Assembly (NCBI GenBank): GCA_002423025.1
Contig: DIUN01000049.1
Span: 34,874 to 98,873, forward strand
From: Sphingomonadales bacterium UBA6157
GTDB taxonomy: Bacteria; Pseudomonadota; Alphaproteobacteria; Sphingomonadales; Sphingomonadaceae
DNA: 64,000 nucleotides
Direction: 5' to 3'
Part shown: piece by piece, positions 17,110 through 25,242 of the stretch
Position numbering within the stretch: the stretch's first letter is position 1
Layout: the number at the start of each line of letters is the position of its first letter
Program-made: the position numbers and the translations under genes
Notes under the pieces: model-generated
The model's input: the letters and a program-made list of their open reading frames with translations, nothing else
Told to the model about the DNA's origin: nothing
Database searches by the model: none

Positions 17110-19884
17110 GTGACGCTTCCCTTCAAGGCCCTGCTTCTTGCCGGCCTCTCGCTTGCTGCAACTGCCCCGCTCTTCGCGCAGGAGGCCGCTGCATCGGTCC
17201 AGGCGCAAACTGCCCAAGCGGCGGAAGACCTCGAGGAAAATGGCGAAATCACTGTCATCGGCCTGCGCGAGCGCGGCACCGTGGCCGGGGATATTTCGCC
17301 CGAGCTCCAGCTTGGCCCGCAGGATATCCGGGCCTATGGCGCCGGCAGCCTGGCCGACCTGCTCACTGAGCTTGCTCCCCAGTTGCGCAGTGGTCGCGGG
17401 CGTGGTGGCGGCCAACCGGTGGTTCTCGTCAATGGGCTGCGCGTCTCGGGCTTTGCCGAAATTCGAAACCTGCCACCCGAAGCGCTGCTGCGGGTCGACA
17501 TCCTGCCTGAGGAAGTCGCGCTGAAATACGGTTATCGCGCCGATCAGCGGGTCATCAACTTCGTGCTGCGAGAGCGCTTCAAGGCGCTCACCGGTGAGGC
17601 GGAAGTGAGTGGGCCAACAGCTGGGGGCCGAACCGGCATGGAATTGGAGGCCAATTTCCTGAGGCTTCGCAACGGTACCCGCCTCAGCCTGGAAGGCGAG
17701 TACGAGCGCCAGTCGATGCTGCTGGAATCGCAGCGCAGTATTCTGACGCCCGCGCCTTCTCAGCCGTTCAGCCTCGGTGGCAACCTCACCGCCGCCGACG
17801 GCAGCAGCGAGATCGATCCGGCGCTGTCGGCTCTGCTTGGTCAACCGATTACGCTGGTCGCTGTACCCGCGATCGCCCCTGATGCTGTGCCCAGTTTGAC
17901 CGATTTTGCCAGCGGCGCGCCGAACGCCGCCAGCGTTTCCGACCTTGCGCCGTACCGCTCGCTGCTGCCGCGCACGGAGCGGGTCAGCCTCGGCGCCACT
18001 TACAATCGCAGCATCTTCGGCGTCTCCGCCACGCTCACCGGTCGCTTTGAAACGACAGACAGCCTGGCACGGCTTGGTTTGCCCGGCGTGGTGCTGGCTG
18101 TGCCGCCGGCCAGCCCCTTCTCGCCATTCACCGCAGATACGCTGCTCTATCGGTACGCCGAGGAAAACGGGCCTTTGCTGCGCAAGGACGAGCAGACGAC
18201 GGCGCGCGTCGGCATGGTCTTCAATGGCGAACTGGCTGCTTGGCGATGGTCACTCAATGCCAATTACGATCGCGCCGTCACCAACACCCTGACAGATCGC
18301 AGCCTTGATGTGGTGGCCAGCCAGGCGAAGCTCACGGGGCTTGATCCGAGCTTCAACCCCTTCGGCGCTACGGCACTCTCCGGCACGCTGTTGCAGGATC
18401 GCGCCCGCAGCGCGTCGGATGTCGCGGAAGTCGAGGCGGTGTTCAACGGCAGCCTGCTGGCGCTGCCGGCCGGCGCGCTGGCCACCAGCTTCAAGGCGGG
18501 GTTTGAATCACGTGAGCAATCCAGCCGATCACAGCGCGGTGGGCTGGCACAGTCCGTGGAACTGGCGCGGCGGCAGGGGCGTTTCCAGGCGAATTTTGAT
18601 TTGCCGTTGACCAGTGTGCGCAACGACGTGCTCGCGGTGCTGGGCGACCTCTCGGCCAACTTCAACTATGGGGTCGATACGCTCTCGGATTTCGGTACGC
18701 TCACCACGTTGGGCTATGGTCTCAACTGGCAACCGCGTGAGGCGATACGGCTGATTTTTTCGCTCACCGATGAAGACGCAGCGCCAAGCATCCAGCAGCT
18801 CGGCAACCCGCTTGTAGTCACGCCCAATGTTCGCGTCTTTGATTTTGTGCGCGGCGAGACGGTGGATATCAGCCGGCTGGATGGCGGCAACGCCGGGCTT
18901 TCTGCGGACAATCGCCGTGTCATCAAGCTCGGCCTGACGCTGAAGCCGTTTGAAAAGCCCGATATCACCCTGACCGCCAATTTCATCGATAGCCGCACCG
19001 AGGGGCCAATCGCTTCCTTTCCGACCGCCACGGCCGAGATCGAGGCGGCCTTTCCGGATCGCTTCCTGCGTGATGCCGATGGCAGACTGGTGCAGATCGA
19101 CAATCGCCCGGTAAATTTTGCCCGCTCGGACAGGCAGGAACTGCGCTGGGGGATCAATTTCTTCCAGACCATTAAGGCAAGCGCTGCCGAAGTCGCCGCG
19201 GCAACGGCACGCCGCGAGGCCTTTGCCGCGCGCCGCCGTACCGAGCAGGCAGCCGCGGGAACCACGCCCGCTGCGCCGGGCGCTACGCCTGCAGCAGGAG
19301 ATGCCCCGCCGCCGGGCGCGCGCCGGCCTGGTGGTGGCCCTGGCGGCGGCGGTGGCGGCGGTCGCTTCGGCGGCGGGCCTGGCGGTGATGGACGGTTGTC
19401 CTTCTCGCTCTTTCACACCTGGCATTTCAAGGACCAGATTCTCATTCGCGAGGGTGTGCCTGTGCTTGATCTGCTCAACGGCAGCGCCACCGGCAGTTCG
19501 GGCGGCCAACCGCGCCATGAGGTGGAGGCGCAGCTTGGCGTCAACAAATCGGGCCTTGGCGCGCGTTTGAGCCTGGATTGGCGCGCCGGCACAACCGTAA
19601 GGGCCGATCCGGCCAACCCCGCAGCCGCGACGGGCGACTTGTTCTTCTCAGACCTCGCAACGCTCAACCTTCGTCTGTTTGCTGATCTCGGCCAGCAGCG
19701 AAGCCTTGTGCAAAAGCTGCCCTGGCTTCGCGGGACACGCGTTCGGCTGGAGTTGAACAACCTCACCAATGCCCGGCTCGATGTGCGCGATTCCACTGGC
19801 GCCGTGCCGATCGGATACCAGCGTGACCGGCTTGACCCCATCGGCCGCAGCGTCAGCGTGCAGTTTCGCAAGCTCTTCTTCTAG
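17110..19884 (+). CDS. TonB-dependent outer membrane receptor
   Basis: Outer-membrane receptor of 924 residues using a GTG start that opens a signal peptide (LLLAGLSLAATAPLFA). The plug domain is seen in SLADLLTELAPQLRSG, VVLVNGLRVSGFAEIRNLPPE and ILPEEVALKYGYRADQRVI, wording typical of a receptor family common in sphingomonads. A long barrel ends in VSVQFRKLFF with terminal Phe. Residues about 695-755 are a low-complexity Ala/Arg, then Pro, then Gly-rich insertion, probably an extracellular loop. Substrate is unknown. The GlpQ-type gene 70 bases downstream may point to phosphodiesters. The 151 bases upstream hold no gene. Confidence 0.88.
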   Translation: MTLPFKALLLAGLSLAATAPLFAQEAAASVQAQTAQAAEDLEENGEITVIGLRERGTVAGDISPELQLGPQDIRAYGAGSLADLLTELAPQLRSGRGRGGGQPVVLVNGLRVSGFAEIRNLPPEALLRVDILPEEVALKYGYRADQRVINFVLRERFKALTGEAEVSGPTAGGRTGMELEANFLRLRNGTRLSLEGEYERQSMLLESQRSILTPAPSQPFSLGGNLTAADGSSEIDPALSALLGQPITLVAVPAIAPDAVPSLTDFASGAPNAASVSDLAPYRSLLPRTERVSLGATYNRSIFGVSATLTGRFETTDSLARLGLPGVVLAVPPASPFSPFTADTLLYRYAEENGPLLRKDEQTTARVGMVFNGELAAWRWSLNANYDRAVTNTLTDRSLDVVASQAKLTGLDPSFNPFGATALSGTLLQDRARSASDVAEVEAVFNGSLLALPAGALATSFKAGFESREQSSRSQRGGLAQSVELARRQGRFQANFDLPLTSVRNDVLAVLGDLSANFNYGVDTLSDFGTLTTLGYGLNWQPREAIRLIFSLTDEDAAPSIQQLGNPLVVTPNVRVFDFVRGETVDISRLDGGNAGLSADNRRVIKLGLTLKPFEKPDITLTANFIDSRTEGPIASFPTATAEIEAAFPDRFLRDADGRLVQIDNRPVNFARSDRQELRWGINFFQTIKASAAEVAAATARREAFAARRRTEQAAAGTTPAAPGATPAAGDAPPPGARRPGGGPGGGGGGGRFGGGPGGDGRLSFSLFHTWHFKDQILIREGVPVLDLLNGSATGSSGGQPRHEVEAQLGVNKSGLGARLSLDWRAGTTVRADPANPAAATGDLFFSDLATLNLRLFADLGQQRSLVQKLPWLRGTRVRLELNNLTNARLDVRDSTGAVPIGYQRDRLDPIGRSVSVQFRKLFF

Positions 19885-19954
19885 CTCGCGCTTGTCACAT
19901 GCAGCGGCTATTCAAGCCTGGTCGCCACGAGGGCGGCCGGAGGCTTACCTGCCA

Positions 19955-21034
19955 ATGCGCTCCCGTCTTGCCCTGCTGATCCTCGCCGGAGTTCTTGCCA
20001 TGAGCCAAGCGTCTGCCGCGCCGCTGCCGCCTAGCCCTCGCGCCGGCCCGCCGCCAGCCCCGCCGATCATCATCGCGCACCGAGGCGCCAGTGCCGACCG
20101 GCCGGAGCACACGCTCGCCGCTTATGCCCTCGCGATCGAGCAGGGTGCCGATTTCATCGAGCCGGACCTGGTGCCGACCAAGGACGGCGCGCTGGTTGCC
20201 CGGCACGAGAACGAGATTTCCGGCACCACGGATGTTGCCTCCCACCCTGAGTTTGCCGATCGCAAGGCGACCAAGACCATCGATGGCAAGGCTGTCACGG
20301 GCTGGTTCACCGAGGATTTCACCCTGGCCGAGTTGAAGTCGCTGCGAGCGCGCGAGCGACTGCCGGCGCTGCGACCCGCCAACCTGGCCTATGATGCCGA
20401 AGAGATCCCGACGCTGGACCAGATCATCGCGCTGGCCAAGGCGGCGAGCGCCCGCACCGGCCGCACGATCGGCATCTACCCCGAGACCAAGCACCCGAGC
20501 TATTTCACCGCACTGGGCCTGCCGGTCGAGCCGCGCCTGCTGGCTGCCCTGGCTGCGGCTGGTTGGACGACTGTTGATGCCCCGGTCTTCATCCAGTCCT
20601 TCGAGGTCAACAACCTGAAAGCGCTGCGCAGCCAGACTGGCGTGCGATTCATTCAGCTGATCGAGAGCGGTCTATCGGCCGATGGCCATGACTATGCAGC
20701 GATGCTGACGCCGGCAGGCCTGAAGGCGATTGCGGCCTATGCAACAGGCATCGGCCCGGCCCGGGACTTGATAATTCCGCGCGATGCCGGCGGCAATCTG
20801 CTCGCGCCGACGTCGCTGGTAAGTGATGCCCATGCTGCGGGGCTGGAGGTGCACCCCTGGACATTCCGGCCCGAGAATTACTTCCTTGCCGCGCCTTATC
20901 GCAGCGCCGGCACGCCGCTGGAGCGCGGCAACGCTGTAGCGGAAATCCGCGCCTATCTCGAAACCGGGATCGATGGCCTGTTCAGCGATTCCCCGGCTGC
21001 AGCCGTTGCAGCTCTGGCCCCCGAAGCGCCTTGA
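19955..21034 (+). CDS. glpQ: Glycerophosphodiester phosphodiesterase, periplasmic GlpQ type
   Basis: Hydrolyses glycerophosphodiesters to glycerol 3-phosphate and an alcohol. The 359-residue protein has a signal peptide (ALLILAGVLAMSQASA), which sets the ATG at 19955. Active-site motifs of the TIM-barrel family follow: IIIAHRGASADRPEHT (catalytic His and Arg), GADFIEPDLVPTKDGALVARHE, and IGIYPETKHPSYF. The C-terminal ETGIDGLFSDSP is the usual closing motif. It probably supplies phosphate from lipid headgroups, perhaps taken up with help of the upstream receptor, which is inference. Confidence 0.93.
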   Translation: MRSRLALLILAGVLAMSQASAAPLPPSPRAGPPPAPPIIIAHRGASADRPEHTLAAYALAIEQGADFIEPDLVPTKDGALVARHENEISGTTDVASHPEFADRKATKTIDGKAVTGWFTEDFTLAELKSLRARERLPALRPANLAYDAEEIPTLDQIIALAKAASARTGRTIGIYPETKHPSYFTALGLPVEPRLLAALAAAGWTTVDAPVFIQSFEVNNLKALRSQTGVRFIQLIESGLSADGHDYAAMLTPAGLKAIAAYATGIGPARDLIIPRDAGGNLLAPTSLVSDAHAAGLEVHPWTFRPENYFLAAPYRSAGTPLERGNAVAEIRAYLETGIDGLFSDSPAAAVAALAPEAP

Positions 21035-21040
21035 TCGTGG

Positions 21041-21063
21041 GTCCGGGGCTTCAGCTCCCGGAC
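21041..21063. terminator. Possible bidirectional hairpin between convergent genes
   Basis: GTCCGGG and CCCGGAC form a 7-bp stem with a 9-base loop directly after the glpQ stop; it covers the stop of the convergent thioesterase gene. There is no T-run, so it would be at most a weak terminator. Confidence 0.35.
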
Positions 21064-21503
21064 TGGGCTTCGGGATAATCCAGCAAGAAGTTCACATTCG
21101 CCGCCGCAATCGGCCGCCCGCGATCATATTGCCAGGCACGGCTGGCGACATTGACGATGCGCCGGCCAAGCCGCGTCACTTCTGCTGCCGCTATGGTGCC
21201 GGTGGGGGTGCCTTCGCGCATGTAATCGACAGTGATGGTGATGGGCCGGATGCGCGGCAATCGGTCGGCATCGGGAAGGGCGACGATTACCGCGGCCAGC
21301 CCGGCGAGCTCCAGCAGACCGGCTAGCGAGCCGCCGTGCAAGCGGCCTGGCGAGCCGACCAGCGCCTCCTTGAAAGGCATTAGAAGCCGCACTTCACTGT
21401 CGGTTCGCTCAAAGCTGATATTAAGCAGCTGTCCATAGGGCAGCATGTCGAGCCGGCCATGATGCTGGGTACGCAGCATGGCGGAAAGGGCGAGGCTGGT
21501 CAT
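21051..21503 (-). CDS. PaaI-type hotdog thioesterase (second of pair)
   Basis: Hotdog-fold protein of 150 residues. The segment GSPGRLHGGSLAGLLELAGLAAV matches the PaaI family active-site region (usually HGG followed by a helix with an acidic residue). ITITVDYMREGTPTG is the central strand pair of the fold. It overlaps the stop of the upstream thioesterase gene by 4 bases (ATGA). Acyl-CoA substrate is unknown. It is the last gene of the leftward psp-linked series. Confidence 0.82.
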   Translation of the reverse strand: MTSLALSAMLRTQHHGRLDMLPYGQLLNISFERTDSEVRLLMPFKEALVGSPGRLHGGSLAGLLELAGLAAVIVALPDADRLPRIRPITITVDYMREGTPTGTIAAAEVTRLGRRIVNVASRAWQYDRGRPIAAANVNFLLDYPEAQSGS

Positions 21504-21955
21504 GCGGTTGCTGCCTCGGGCCGCGCCGTAAACATGAACGTGCCGGCGATATTGGCGATGGGGTTGGCCGGGTCACCATCATGCGCATAGCCGCGCACAA
21601 AGGCGATCTGGCGGGTGAGCTTGTAGCATTCGCCATGGCCGACGATGGTGGCGCCGGGAGCCGGCGCGCGCAGATAATCGACGCGCAGGTCAAGCGTGGC
21701 GTGGGGGCTCATGTCGCCGCGCGTGATGAACACCGCAAAGCCGGCGGCAGAATCCATGAGCGTGTAGATGGCTCCCGATGCAATGATGCCATAGTCCGGA
21801 TCGGCCAGCTGTTGCGGCGCAAAGGGCATTTCCAGTTCGGCCCAGTCCTTGCCATGCGCCTTGTAGCCGATGCCCAGTGCAGCATGGTGGGGCACGCCGT
21901 TCATGAAGCGCTGGATAAAGCGGGCCTGCCGCTGGTCGGGGGTGAGGTCGCTCAT
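21500..21955 (-). CDS. PaaI-type hotdog thioesterase (first of pair)
   Basis: Hotdog-fold protein of 151 residues. DPDYGIIASGAIYTLMDSAAGFAV is the active-site helix region, and TLDLRVDYLRAPAPGATIVGHG the core strands. The helix carries Asp in LMDSAAG, the common catalytic acid position of these thioesterases. It overlaps SufE and the second thioesterase gene by 4 bases at either end, so translation is probably coupled. The two proteins are distant paralogues and could form a heteromer. Confidence 0.85.
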   Translation of the reverse strand: MSDLTPDQRQARFIQRFMNGVPHHAALGIGYKAHGKDWAELEMPFAPQQLADPDYGIIASGAIYTLMDSAAGFAVFITRGDMSPHATLDLRVDYLRAPAPGATIVGHGECYKLTRQIAFVRGYAHDGDPANPIANIAGTFMFTARPEAATA

Positions 21956-22362
21956 GCTGCTACCTTGGCGAGTTCGCCGATGCGCGCCACCATGGATGCG
22001 AGCCCCTGGGTGCGGTTTGAGGAAAGGTGCCGTGCCAGTCCCAGGCCTTCCAGCCGGGACTTGATCTCGGCGGTGTCGACTTCTGCGGGTGCGCGCCCCT
22101 CGGCGAGCATCAGCACAAGTGCGACAAGGCCCTTTACGATGGCCGCGTCGCTGTCGGCGGTAAAGTGCAGCTTGCCGGCCTCAAGCCGTGGGTGCATCCA
22201 CACTTGCGAGGCGCAGCCGCGCACACGGGTGGCATCGGTCTTCAGTGCGTCGGGCATCGTCGGCAGCGCCTGGCCGAGCTGGATGAGCAGCCGGTAGCGG
22301 TCATCCCAATCATCGAGAGCCTCGAACTCGGCCTCGACATCGTCAAAGGTGGTGATGGTCAT
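21952..22362 (-). CDS. sufE: SufE-family cysteine desulfurase sulfur acceptor
   Basis: Protein of 136 residues matching SufE: an N-terminal helix pair (WDDRYRLLIQLGQALP), then RVRGCASQVWMHPR with the sulfur-accepting Cys at about residue 50, and a helical C-terminus. SufE takes persulfide from cysteine desulfurase SufS for iron-sulfur cluster assembly. No other suf gene is in the window, so it is a detached copy. It overlaps the thioesterase gene downstream by 4 bases and follows the psp-type small protein genes on the same strand with a 45-base gap. Confidence 0.92.
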   Translation of the reverse strand: MTITTFDDVEAEFEALDDWDDRYRLLIQLGQALPTMPDALKTDATRVRGCASQVWMHPRLEAGKLHFTADSDAAIVKGLVALVLMLAEGRAPAEVDTAEIKSRLEGLGLARHLSSNRTQGLASMVARIGELAKVAA

Positions 22363-22407
22363 GCCTCCGTTTGCACGGGCGGCGCGGCGCTGGTCAAGCA
22401 GGCGCTC

Positions 22408-22635
22408 TCAGATCTCCACCCCTGCGGCGATCGCTTCGAGCTTGCGAATCCGCTCCTTGAGGTCGGCCAGGTCGATGCGCTGCCCAATGGCGGGGGCGCG
22501 GTTGCCTGCCAGTCCCAACTCGTCCCGGCGCAGGCGCAGCCAACTGGCCCAGCCCCAGGCGGCAAAGCCGGCGATGATCGCCAGCCCGATGATCGCTGTC
22601 AGCCCGAGGATCAAAACTGTTTCAGCAGCCAGCAT
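22408..22635 (-). CDS. Small single-pass membrane protein, psp-linked (third of three)
   Basis: Protein of 75 residues with one N-terminal membrane helix (about 7-33), a basic stop (RLRRDE) and a short amphipathic C-terminus DLKERIRKLEAIAAG. That C-terminus is a shortened form of the LER(I/L)A coiled-coil motif found in the two neighbouring small proteins and in PspB. I do not recognise a named family. It is the last of the small membrane proteins in the leftward psp series. Confidence 0.7.
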   Translation of the reverse strand: MLAAETVLILGLTAIIGLAIIAGFAAWGWASWLRLRRDELGLAGNRAPAIGQRIDLADLKERIRKLEAIAAGVEI

Positions 22636-22664
22636 CGTCCGTCTCCTGTCTCGCTTGTTCGGTC

Positions 22665-22898
22665 TTATTTGTCCTTGAGCGCGTCTATCTCATCGGAAAG
22701 CCGCTTGGCCGGGTCGGTCGCCAGGCGTTCCAGCACCTTGATGCGGTCGTTCAGCCGGGTCACTTCGGCGCGCAGTCGGGCCGCCTCGCCACTATCCGGC
22801 GCTACCTTGTCGCGCCGCAGTGTCCTTTGACGCGCGCTGTAGGCGCGGCCCAAGGTCGCTACCAGCACGATGAGAAAAATCGCTGTCCAGAAGCTCAT
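22665..22898 (-). CDS. Small membrane coiled-coil protein, psp-linked (second of three)
   Basis: Protein of 77 residues: a membrane helix at about 4-20, then a charged coiled coil covering residues 38-77. The C-terminal signature LNDRIKVLERLATDP, then RLSDEIDAL, is nearly shared with the next protein upstream (VKDRLAVLERIAVDK, RLAAEIDAL). The heptad-like repeat and PspB-like layout suggest it joins the Psp membrane complex. No defined family name can be given from sequence alone. Confidence 0.72.
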   Translation of the reverse strand: MSFWTAIFLIVLVATLGRAYSARQRTLRRDKVAPDSGEAARLRAEVTRLNDRIKVLERLATDPAKRLSDEIDALKDK

Positions 22899-22954
22899 TT
22901 TGCCACCCCGTTACAGGCGCATCGGCAAGGGCCGGGCGCCGAAATTCGCAAACG

Positions 22955-23281
22955 TCAGTTCAGCGCCTTGCGCTCGAGCGCGTCGATCTCGGCAGCAAGG
23001 CGTGAACCCTTGTCCACGGCAATCCGCTCCAGCACGGCCAACCGGTCCTTCACGCCGCCGAGTTCGGCGTGCAGCTGGGCATTTTCCTGCGCCAGCATTT
23101 TCACCCGCTCGTCGTTCTCGCGGCTGCTCATCGGCAGCATCGGTCGGCCCCAGCTGCTCTCCAGCGGATAGCCGTTCTTGACGCGCAACCAGGTTGTCAC
23201 CACCCAGCCGATCGTGCCGAACAACACGGCGCTCACGCCCACCGGGGCCAGCGCGTCGATCATCATCGGGTCAAGGGCCAT
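22955..23281 (-). CDS. Small membrane coiled-coil protein, psp-linked (first of three)
   Basis: Protein of 108 residues with a membrane helix at about 13-33, a polar linker (ESSWGRPMLPMSSREND) and a coiled coil from about 58 to 105. It ends in DRLAVLERIAVDKG and RLAAEIDALERK. The C-terminal motif is shared with the neighbouring 77-residue protein and partly with the second PspC and PspB. Role unknown; the operon position argues for envelope stress. Confidence 0.75.
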   Translation of the reverse strand: MALDPMMIDALAPVGVSAVLFGTIGWVVTTWLRVKNGYPLESSWGRPMLPMSSRENDERVKMLAQENAQLHAELGGVKDRLAVLERIAVDKGSRLAAEIDALERKALN

Positions 23282-23338
23282 TGGCCTGCTCCTTCTGTCT
23301 GTCTGGCCTCAGCCTAAGCAGAGGATGTCAGATTCACC

Positions 23339-23719
23339 TCAGCGGAGGCTGTCGATCTCATTGGCGAGCTGCCGATTGGATGAGGTCATATAGGCTTCGA
23401 TATCCCGCAGGCGACGGTCTGAGTCGCGGAAGCTGGCGTTGACATCGCGCACCGTGCGCTGCGGTGAAACGCGGACGTTGCGCCAGAAGCGACGGTCCTC
23501 CTCGCTCTCGTTGTACAGCGCGAGGGGCTTGGCTTGCGCCAGCCAGGCAACAGCGAGATAGACCACCGGCAGGAAGCCGCCGCCCAGCACCGTACCGGCA
23601 ACCATGCCGACCCGCACCCACATGGGATCCCAGCCGAAATAATCGGCGATGCCGGCGCACACACCGAAGAGCCGGCGGTTGCGCTTGTCGAGGTAGAATT
23701 TGGTGCGGGGGAGGTTCAT
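23339..23719 (-). CDS. PspC-domain protein with C-terminal coiled coil
   Basis: Protein of 126 residues. The PspC domain fills residues 1-65: FYLDKRNRRLFGVCAGIADYFG, then a hydrophobic helix in VGMVAGTVLGGGFLPVVYLAVAW. A cytoplasmic or periplasmic tail ends with RRLRDIEAYMTS and RQLANEIDSLR, matching the C-terminal motif of the neighbouring small proteins. This is the longer of two adjacent PspC paralogues; the tail is absent from the shorter one. Confidence 0.88.
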   Translation of the reverse strand: MNLPRTKFYLDKRNRRLFGVCAGIADYFGWDPMWVRVGMVAGTVLGGGFLPVVYLAVAWLAQAKPLALYNESEEDRRFWRNVRVSPQRTVRDVNASFRDSDRRLRDIEAYMTSSNRQLANEIDSLR

Positions 23720-23774
23720 CGCATCTGTCCCTGTTGTGGCCCGCCGTTGCCCCGGCCGGCCTGAAATCGTGTTG

Positions 23775-23981
23775 TCAGTTGGCCTGTGGCATCCTGTCGG
23801 CCAGCAGGCCGATGGCGAGATAAACCAGGATCAGCACGCCGGCACCGAGCACGGTACCGACAACAAAGCCGACCCTCCACCACAGGGCCTCAATGCCGGA
23901 AAAGGCGGCAAGCCCGGCGCACACGCCCATGATCTTGCCATTCGTCTTGTCGAGCCCGAAGCGGCGTCCGTTCATCTGCAT
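23775..23981 (-). CDS. pspC: PspC-domain protein (short)
   Basis: Protein of 68 residues made only of the PspC domain: GLDKTNGKIMGVCAGLAAFSG, then one long membrane helix VGFVVGTVLGAGVLILVYLAIGL. The ATG at 23981 was chosen because AGGAG lies just upstream; the open frame continues further but overlaps pspB. PspC senses envelope stress and recruits PspA in known systems. Confidence 0.9.
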   Translation of the reverse strand: MQMNGRRFGLDKTNGKIMGVCAGLAAFSGIEALWWRVGFVVGTVLGAGVLILVYLAIGLLADRMPQAN

Positions 23982-24027
23982 GGCCAGTCTCCTCAATTGA
24001 TGCGGGTCGCTGCAAGCGGATCCCGGT

Positions 24028-24324
24028 TTAGCGTTGTATCCTGCGCGGTTCGGCAGGGAGTTCAGCCTGGGCGCGGCGGCTGGCGGCATTGTCGGCCAAC
24101 CGAGTGTCGCGCCAGTTCGGGTCATCTGCGGCGATGATGCGCTCGATGGAATCAAGCCTGGCATCGAGCCGGCGTGCCATCTCGTGCAGGTCATCAAGCA
24201 GCATCTCGTCTTCACGTGAGATGCCGCGGCCGGATTTCCACTTGGTGAGATAGTGCAGGATCAACCACGGCAGCCCTATGAAGAGCATGCCGACGATGCC
24301 GATGGGCAGCAGAACATCTTCCAT
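24028..24324 (-). CDS. pspB: PspB-like membrane protein
   Basis: Protein of 98 residues with an N-terminal membrane helix (LLPIGIVGMLFIGLPWLILHYL), the basic stretch TKWKSGRGIS and the PspB-type leucine-repeat region DDLHEMARRLDARLDSIERIIAADDPNWR. The ending SIERII followed by DDPNWR is the typical PspB end. A 17-residue polar tail extends beyond it. It starts 4 bases after pspA. Confidence 0.88.
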   Translation of the reverse strand: MEDVLLPIGIVGMLFIGLPWLILHYLTKWKSGRGISREDEMLLDDLHEMARRLDARLDSIERIIAADDPNWRDTRLADNAASRRAQAELPAEPRRIQR

Positions 24325-24328
24325 CGTC

Positions 24329-25000
24329 TCAGCCTTCCGTCTTGCCGAGGCGGGCCTTCAGCGCCGCCAGCTCGGCCGAAACTTCGTCATCGGCCGTAAG
24401 GTCGGCGAATTCGTCGGCGAGGGTGCGGGCTGGGCCGCCAAGCGACATGGCATCGGCGCGGCCCTCGGCCAGATCCGCGCGGCGCTCCATGATCTCGAAG
24501 CGGGCAAAGGCCTCTTCAACGCGCGGGCCCTTGGTCATGTCGATCATCCGCGAGCGCTGGGTGGCACTCTCGATGCGGTTGATGATGGCGTTCTGCCGGG
24601 TGCGGGCTTCGCGCAGCTTGGCCTCCAGCTTCTGGATATCGGCCTCATTGAGCATCAGGCCCTGGTCGAGCGAATCGACTTCCGCCTTGGTCTGCTCGGC
24701 AAAGCTCCGCGCCTTGGATTTTTCCACCAGCGCGGCCTTGGCCAGATCTTCGCGGCCCTTGGAAAGCGCCAGCTCGGCTTTCTCGCTCCAGCTAGCCTGT
24801 GCGGCCTCGGCGCGGATGATGGCGCGGCGCATCTCCTTCTGGTCTGCGATGGTGCGGGCTGCGGACGCGCGCACCTCCACCAGCGTTTCCTCCATCTCCA
24901 TGATGATCATCCGAATCATCTTGGCCGGGTCTTCGGCGCGATCGAGAAGGTCGGTCACATTGGCGGCGATGATGTCACGCGTGCGGGAGAAGATGCCCAT
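24329..25000 (-). CDS. pspA: Phage shock protein A (PspA/Vipp1 family)
   Basis: Membrane-repair and PspF-inhibiting protein, 223 residues and almost fully coiled coil. The start MGIFSRTRDIIAANVTDLLD is the amphipathic helix typical of the family, followed by EDPAKMIRMIIMEMEETLVE. The ATG at 25000 matches this conserved N-terminus; the open frame extends upstream but only through leader sequence. First gene of the leftward psp unit, preceded by a predicted sigma-54 promoter about 245 bases upstream. Confidence 0.95.
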   Translation of the reverse strand: MGIFSRTRDIIAANVTDLLDRAEDPAKMIRMIIMEMEETLVEVRASAARTIADQKEMRRAIIRAEAAQASWSEKAELALSKGREDLAKAALVEKSKARSFAEQTKAEVDSLDQGLMLNEADIQKLEAKLREARTRQNAIINRIESATQRSRMIDMTKGPRVEEAFARFEIMERRADLAEGRADAMSLGGPARTLADEFADLTADDEVSAELAALKARLGKTEG

Positions 25001-25208
25001 GGTGGTGTTGCTCCAGTTCAAGATACGGGGGCCGGAGGGGGAGGCGAGGGGCGAGGGGATGTCCCGGTCGCTCCGCCCTCCGGCGATCGTCACAAGCTCA
25101 TTGGCCATGGACGATATTCGATTCAGCAACAAAGTTCACCTGCCGGGTGGCGTAGGCGGTTGCTTGGACGACTTCTGTCACATCTGCCTCCCGGCGGTTT
25201 CGGCACCT

Positions 25209-25226
25209 GCCGGGAAAATTCCCGGC
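25209..25226. repeat. Inverted repeat in pspA leader
   Basis: GCCGGGAA and TTCCCGGC form a perfect 8-bp dyad around a 2-base centre. It would be an operator in DNA or, since it starts about 8 bases after the predicted pspA transcription start, a hairpin at the 5-prime end of the pspA mRNA. Confidence 0.5.
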
Positions 25227-25242
25227 TGGCATGACCCGTGCT

